Source: a virus. Taken from it: DNA of 33,473 bases. A program made the translations under genes and the position numbers. Under the pieces are notes generated by a model, which ran no database searches, was not told the origin of the DNA, and saw only the letters and a program-made list of their open reading frames with translations. Positions 29,898-33,473 of this stretch are shown here, in pieces (the first letter of the stretch is position 1; each line of letters begins with the position of its first letter). The stretch is from the IMG/VR virus record IMGVR_UViG_3300050821_003737, positions 1 to 33,473 of that record, one strand, 5' to 3'.

Positions 29898-32722
29898 GTG
29901 TCACCGACTTCGATCTCAGGAATCACGCCAAGGATGGAGGCAGGGTAGGGGTTGTCTTGTTCGATGAAGTATTGACCGGGAACGTTCCAGTCAGGATCGA
30001 TAAAGGCACGGGCGTCAGCCGTGACGAGGCCAGTGATTGGTGCGTTAAGGGCTTCGTTCACATTGCCAAGGATCAGACTTTGAATTGGTTTGATATTAGC
30101 TTGAATGCTTCCCATGGACAGGCCAAGGGCGTTCTGGCATCGCAAGGTGACGGCTGATATCTTCTTCCGCTTGCCTTGGACTGTTGGCTCGCCGAGGTCT
30201 AAAGGAAGGGTTTGGAGTTGCGGCGTGAATGGAAGGCCTACAGTGACGCGGGTGTAGCCAGTGGCTGGCGCAGTTGGTGCAGCCAAGGTAAAGGTCCCAT
30301 TCGTTGGCATTGCAAACGCTGGTATCACCGTCACGTTACCAAGATTATCCGTTGCCAAACCAGTGACCATTGCACCTGCCAAATGCTGGGCGCCGGAGAA
30401 GGTCAGGGCTGAGGCTCCGTTGAATTGTATCCCAGCATCCACCTGCCATGCGTCGGTGAGGCCGACTGGATAATAGAGTTCAACCATCCGTTCGATGTAA
30501 TTGACAGTATTGCCGTTGATGCTCCGTTGGACGACGGTGTAGATTGCATCCACAGAACCTAGGGCTGTCTGTTCAGTGACCGTCGCTATGGATTTATAGG
30601 AGCCTTGCGTGTCGCTATGAGCCCAAGCGATCAACTCTTGTTCTTTAACGAAAGTTAGCGACAGCAATGTACCATCGCTCCGCACTACCCAAGCAACCTT
30701 AAACGGCTCTTCGGCCCAAGCCCATTGGACCATGCTGAAGCCGTAGAAGAGATGTGAGGATAGGACGGAGATGTCGGCACCGACGTAGCTGTTGAGATAG
30801 AAGTTGTAAGCGAGATCGCGAACGATGGAGCCTTTGGCTTGGACGTAGAGGATATCGTTTGGCGTGACGATCGGCGGCAGGTCACTAGCGCCTGCATAGC
30901 TCTGTGGATTGGCTGTGATGGTCAAGGCACCAATGGCGCTGCCAGAGCTACCACTGTTTAGCAACCATGCTGCCTTGTCAGCGAACACGATAAGGCCTGC
31001 GGCTGTAGAGACCGCGGATTTGATCGTGTTCAGTGTACTATTGGTGAAGGTATCTTGGATCGCATTGTCGTCCGCAGCAGGGTATGTAATGTTGAAGTTG
31101 TAAATGGCACCCGGTTGTGACATGTTGAATTGACTTGGCGACGACACCGGTCCACCGAAGAAGCTCCGTTGCTGATGAAACATCGGCACGGTTGGGTTGC
31201 CTGCCGAGGGCGAACCAAGGACAGCGGTGGCAGAGGCCGAGCCAAAGCCAAAAGCAACAGTTGGTGGCGAGCCATATCCAGTACCGGGCGAGGTTATACC
31301 GACCGATACAACCTGATACGATAGCTGCACCTGTGCCGTCGACGAACCACCCGGTACGTTCTGTGAATTGCCCGGCATCGACCCTGTGAAGCTGCCAGTG
31401 CTTACAAGTATAGCTGTAGAGATACTATTAAACGTACCCAAGCTTGTTACTTGAATAGAAACTCCGGGTGCGCCAGTTGGATAGATTCCATTAAGCGTAT
31501 AGCCTGATCCACCATTGGTTATAGCCAAGGCTGATGCAGCCATGACAGCTATGCCAGTAGCACCGGAACCACCGCCACCTGAGAAGGTGACAGATGGATT
31601 GGCTAGTGGAACGGAACTTGGAGTGTAGGTACCTCCACTAGTGATTGCGACAGACTGAACACCTGAGCCAGAGAACGGATTCTGTACTATCGGTGGCGAT
31701 TGCGAAAAGTCCGGATTGATAACTTGATCAATGAATGACGAACCAGTTGCTGTGCCAATGAAGCCATAAGGCTGGCCGACAGGTAAGGCAGAGCCTACAG
31801 ACAAAGTTGTCTTGTAGATGTTGTAGGCCACAGCACCCACAACAGGTGTCCATGAGACTGTGTTTGTATACCCCGAAGCAAGATTGACATTGGCTATGCC
31901 AAAAGGATTGGTCGGTGCTGACTCTTGACCGTTGACATCAACAGCCGTCATCACATACGAGAGCCAGTCCCCGGTACTGGTAGCATTGGTAGTGACATTG
32001 GTTCCTGTTGGAGTGGTGACGGTAGAGCCGAAGGTTATAGCACCAAAAGTCCAACTCGGTTGAACATTGGAAGTGTTCAGAACAAGCTGTGAAGGTGCAT
32101 GATTCGGATGGCAAAGGAAAAGGATGTTAACGTCTTGAGCATATTTGATGCCGAAGACTTCGGTGTCGAGATAGGTTGTGGCAACGGTATAAACTCGTTG
32201 GGCCGTACCGCCTGAGGTGTAGGCACCAGTGAAGGTGATGGTGTTGCCGTTCAAGTCAGTTAGCTTGATGGTGTTCGTAGCTGCTGAAGCAACGATGAAG
32301 TAATTGCCATTCAGCAAATTGCCAAGCGTGCCGACTATACCGTTGATGAATATCCAGTCTCCATTGGAATATCCATTGCTGGTAATCGTGAGAGTGCTAG
32401 TGCCGATGTTGGCACCAGAGATCGTCTTCGCAGCCTCAAGAACATACGATCCGTTATTGATGAATCGAATATAGTTCAGCCCAAACTCAAGCATATAGGA
32501 AACCGTCAGCGATGCCTGAAACGGAATCAGCCGAACGGTGGAATTGCTTTTAGCTTGGAGGATGTATTTCGAACCGGGCTTGGTGGTGACACCACCACGA
32601 TAGTCGACAAACCAATTCCTTATAAGCGCAGCGCCAGAATGAAATTTCTGTAAATCAACACGTGCGAATAGGGCGGGACTCCATTCCCCAGAATTGAAGC
32701 TGGTTTGTATGACTGACCCCAT
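29894..32722 (-). CDS. tail tubular protein B / tail nozzle
   Basis: A 942-aa beta-rich protein. The N-terminus GSVIQTSFNSGEWSPALFAR followed by DLQKFHSGAALIRNW and GGVTTKPGSKYI is the hallmark of podovirus tail-tube B proteins. The middle carries inserted domains: an immunoglobulin- or FCCH-like segment (~100-175), a fibronectin-like segment (~255-340), and a region of Gly-rich repeats (VAITSGGTYTPSSVPLANPS, ITNGGSGYTLNGIYP, VGITSPGTGYGSPPTVAFG; ~365-500). The core resumes with MFHQQRSFFGGPVSSPSQFN. It is larger than T7 gp12 (794 aa) because of the insertions, which may face outward and touch the host. Confidence 0.88.
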   Translation of the reverse strand: MGSVIQTSFNSGEWSPALFARVDLQKFHSGAALIRNWFVDYRGGVTTKPGSKYILQAKSNSTVRLIPFQASLTVSYMLEFGLNYIRFINNGSYVLEAAKTISGANIGTSTLTITSNGYSNGDWIFINGIVGTLGNLLNGNYFIVASAATNTIKLTDLNGNTITFTGAYTSGGTAQRVYTVATTYLDTEVFGIKYAQDVNILFLCHPNHAPSQLVLNTSNVQPSWTFGAITFGSTVTTPTGTNVTTNATSTGDWLSYVMTAVDVNGQESAPTNPFGIANVNLASGYTNTVSWTPVVGAVAYNIYKTTLSVGSALPVGQPYGFIGTATGSSFIDQVINPDFSQSPPIVQNPFSGSGVQSVAITSGGTYTPSSVPLANPSVTFSGGGGSGATGIAVMAASALAITNGGSGYTLNGIYPTGAPGVSIQVTSLGTFNSISTAILVSTGSFTGSMPGNSQNVPGGSSTAQVQLSYQVVSVGITSPGTGYGSPPTVAFGFGSASATAVLGSPSAGNPTVPMFHQQRSFFGGPVSSPSQFNMSQPGAIYNFNITYPAADDNAIQDTFTNSTLNTIKSAVSTAAGLIVFADKAAWLLNSGSSGSAIGALTITANPQSYAGASDLPPIVTPNDILYVQAKGSIVRDLAYNFYLNSYVGADISVLSSHLFYGFSMVQWAWAEEPFKVAWVVRSDGTLLSLTFVKEQELIAWAHSDTQGSYKSIATVTEQTALGSVDAIYTVVQRSINGNTVNYIERMVELYYPVGLTDAWQVDAGIQFNGASALTFSGAQHLAGAMVTGLATDNLGNVTVIPAFAMPTNGTFTLAAPTAPATGYTRVTVGLPFTPQLQTLPLDLGEPTVQGKRKKISAVTLRCQNALGLSMGSIQANIKPIQSLILGNVNEALNAPITGLVTADARAFIDPDWNVPGQYFIEQDNPYPASILGVIPEIEVGDT

Positions 32723-32749
32723 TTATTCAATCCAGTCACTTTCTTGATT

Positions 32750-33473
32750 TTATGTGTATCCTGGCCATAATGCCCCCCAATTGAAGCCTGTGTCGTAGGG
32801 ACCTGAATAATCTTCGGTGTAGGCAATGCCTCGCTTGCGAATCCAATCTGGGACGACATCATTAACGGTCAGACCTTCGTTGCCATCGTCACCACGAGCC
32901 GACATGATCGCGGCGTTGGCTTCTGAGATTTTGAAGTTGGCCCGTTTGATATCTCCGGAGAGAGCGAAGCAAAGGCGCGCGCCAAGGACAGAGACGAAGG
33001 CCTCTTGAAATGCGTCGTCGAAGATGTTGGGATCGGTTATGTTACGGACGTAATTGAGGATGGCAAATTCTTGATTGGTGAGGACGACTCGTTGGTCAGC
33101 TTGGGCAGCGGTAACGGTGACGGTGAATGTGGCACCGATACCAGAACCGGTTGTCGAGCCTTGGGCTAAGGTGCCGGATGGGGCGACGAAGTAGCTGCCG
33201 GTGACAGGGGTGGCCTCGCCACCAACGATCGGGACGATCTGGATACCAGTGATGACCCCACCGCCGCCGACTGATGTGACTTGCAATTGTCCTGGCGCTC
33301 CAACTGGAGCTACGCCCGCTGCGGATTGCGGAAGCGTTATAATATCATTGACGTTATGACCAGTCCCGCCTGAGACAATCGCTGCGGCCGAGATACCAAA
33401 GAACTGATCCACAGCAGTCTTGAACTTAACAGGTGGCCCCTGCCAGAAGCTAGGTGCGCCACCGGTGATCGCT
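32750..33473 (-). CDS. tail tubular protein A / adaptor with inserted Gly-rich repeat (5' end outside window)
   Basis: The frame enters from the right edge (ITGGAPSFWQGPPVKFKTAV...) and ends at 32750; an internal GTG at 33412 is not the true start. The C-terminal part (LTNQEFAILNYVRNITDPNI ... AFVSVLGARLCFALSGDIKR ... EANAAIMSARGDDGNEG) matches the helical adaptor (T7 gp11-like tail tube A). Before it lies a beta-rich insertion (AAIVSGGTGHNVNDIITLPQ ... GSYFVAPSG), related in pattern to the repeats in the adjacent nozzle protein. It should join the portal to the nozzle. Confidence 0.75.
   Translation of the reverse strand, partial: AITGGAPSFWQGPPVKFKTAVDQFFGISAAAIVSGGTGHNVNDIITLPQSAAGVAPVGAPGQLQVTSVGGGGVITGIQIVPIVGGEATPVTGSYFVAPSGTLAQGSTTGSGIGATFTVTVTAAQADQRVVLTNQEFAILNYVRNITDPNIFDDAFQEAFVSVLGARLCFALSGDIKRANFKISEANAAIMSARGDDGNEGLTVNDVVPDWIRKRGIAYTEDYSGPYDTGFNWGALWPGYT

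Noticed and set aside
1-33473. CRISPR array, IS element, integrase or att site
   Set aside because: No spaced direct-repeat array, transposase, recombinase or terminal inverted repeat pair was seen. The tRNA could be an integration target, but there is no integrase to support that here.

Overview
This window is a segment of a tailed double-stranded DNA phage (or prophage) with a podovirus, T7-like virion module. The late genes on the minus strand follow the T7 order from tail tube to internal core, and the plus strand carries a dense early/replication region with a family A DNA polymerase. No RNA polymerase gene is seen, and the promoters recognised are bacterial sigma70-type (TTGACT-17 bp-TATAAT-like). 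The host is probably an alphaproteobacterium, perhaps Rhizobiales: a secreted beta-barrel-like protein has a mature start (AADLP...KAP) typical of rhizobial Omp25/Omp31/porin families. That host call is inference.

Layout. 1-1129: minus-strand genes: an HTH protein cut by the window edge (possibly a small terminase subunit), a GIY-YIG endonuclease and a 90-aa conserved phage protein. 1130-1712: a non-coding divergent control region with a large imperfect inverted repeat, an operator-like dyad and a strong promoter. 1713-2199: three small overlapping ORFs, directly followed at 2201-2254 by a hammerhead ribozyme in type II topology. 2349-3969: two medium-sized unknown early proteins separated by a structured leader, closed by a terminator. 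4041-8094: an array of short, overlapping genes with a tRNA-Leu(CAA) and an HNH homing endonuclease. 8151-14142: a superfamily I helicase, a winged-helix protein, small unknowns, a second HNH gene, a PD-(D/E)XK nuclease with Cys residues suited to an Fe-S cluster, a Sak4-like RecA-fold ATPase and its likely ssDNA-binding partner. 14227-18918: a DUF3310 protein, a uracil-DNA-glycosylase/3'-5' exonuclease fusion, the family A polymerase, a third HNH gene and a DUF3987-like helicase/primase ATPase.

18911-33473 (minus strand): a lysis and envelope block (two small membrane proteins, an outer-membrane beta-barrel-like protein, a holin-like protein, a 33-aa membrane peptide, a GH19 endolysin), then a giant internal virion protein apparently split by a frameshift, gp15-, gp14- and gp13-like core proteins, the tail nozzle protein, and a tail adaptor cut by the right edge. 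Early and late blocks converge at 18911-18918 with overlapping stops.

The most unusual items are: the type II hammerhead ribozyme; a shared C-terminal I-R-R-R-(I/V) tail on four unrelated proteins, encoded by different codons; an HNH insertion that replaced and re-supplied the start of the neighbouring helicase gene; the polymerase split inside its exonuclease domain; the giant virion protein broken by a -1 shift; and a tRNA lying inside an open reading frame. No database search was possible; family assignments rest on motif recognition.
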